From Planctomycetia bacterium (lineage in GTDB: Bacteria; Planctomycetota; Planctomycetia; Gemmatales; Gemmataceae), in NCBI GenBank assembly GCA_005773755.1, contig SXHE01000420.1, forward strand, positions 1 to 6,293: a DNA stretch of 6,293 nucleotides, read 5' to 3'. Made by a program: the position numbers and the translations under genes. The first letter of the stretch is position 1; every line of letters starts with the position of its first letter. Positions 6,043 to 6,293 of the stretch are shown one piece after another. The notes beneath the pieces are model-generated. The model worked only from the letters and a program-made list of their open reading frames with translations, did no database searches and had not been told where the DNA came from.

Positions 6043-6293
6043 TTACCGCCGCGCGTCGAGCGCGAAGAACATTGGTGGGTTGGTTTCCGCGCCGTTCTTG
6101 TACATGATCCCCAGGTACAGCCCCGGGGCCACCTCGCGTACCTCGTCGCGCACGGTCGGCCACGCCCGCGAGCGCGCGTAGTCGAAGACCAGCGCCGGTT
6201 GACCGTCCACGCGGCTCGTGCCCAGTTACACGTCGGCCGGGATCGCCTTGACGCCGCCTAACAGGTGGTTAATCATCGTGCCGTTGGAGCGGA
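6043..6293 (-). pseudogene. 3' part of a gene with an in-frame stop; unnamed family
   Basis: Read on the minus strand, the frame entering at the window edge gives RSNGTMINHLLGGVKAIPADV, then TAA at 6228-6226, then 60 more sense codons to a TAA at 6045-6043. The part after the internal stop looks like real protein, with LGTSRVDGQPALVFDYARSR, VRDEVREVAPGLYLGIMY and the ending MFFALDARR. I recall similar 'VRDEIREVxPGLYLG' endings in bacterial proteins of unassigned function but cannot name the family. Reading on both sides of the stop looks continuous (pattern AIPADV-x-LGTS), so a single-base change, for instance from a tyrosine codon, would explain it. No plausible start follows the stop closely. 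It may be a true pseudogene, a sequencing error, or a stop in a gene whose 5' part lies outside the window. Confidence 0.6.

Noticed and set aside
5895..6181. Short plus-strand open frames overlapping the toxin's end and the minus-strand fragment
   Set aside because: They are Arg/Ser/Pro-rich shadows with no motif or ribosome site.

Overview
The window looks like chromosomal DNA from a planctomycete, most likely a relative of Gemmata. It is GC-rich. It carries a secreted cytochrome-like protein with the Big2 / PSCyt1 / DUF1549 / DUF1553 architecture that is strongly associated with this phylum, and a small 'Cys-X-Cys-Gly' zinc-ribbon membrane protein of a type common there. The lineage call rests on recognising these families, not on a marker gene.

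Layout: (1) 3-2417, minus strand: a complete 804-residue exported DUF1549/DUF1553 protein. (2) 2418-2595: a 178-bp divergent spacer holding a strong GC hairpin. (3) 2596-3054, plus: a small protein with an N-terminal zinc ribbon and two membrane segments. (4) 3055-3152: a spacer with a plausible sigma-70-type promoter. (5) 3153-3425, plus: a 90-residue protein whose N-terminus resembles AF2212/DUF104-type antitoxins, with no toxin beside it. (6) 3535-5465, plus: an ABC-2-type transporter made of an ATPase (GTG start) and a six-segment permease, separated by a 143-bp gap that is mostly one imperfect inverted repeat. (7) 5478-6042, plus: a tightly packed pair, a 78-residue helical protein and a MazF/PemK-like toxin, overlapping by 14 bp and starting 12 bp after the permease stop. 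(8) 6043 to the window edge, minus: the 3' end of a gene with an in-frame TAA, meeting the toxin gene stop to stop with no gap.

The plus-strand block 3535-6042 reads as one probable operon: exporter ATPase, repeat hairpin, permease, putative antitoxin, toxin. The points most worth a second look are the MazF partner with no recognisable DNA-binding fold, the dispersed-type inverted repeat inside the ABC operon, the unusual signature and Q-loop of the ATPase, and the broken gene at the right edge. I saw no CRISPR array, rRNA, tRNA, transposase or complete integrated element. No wholly new multi-gene system can be claimed from sequence alone; the toxin pair is the best candidate for an undescribed variant.
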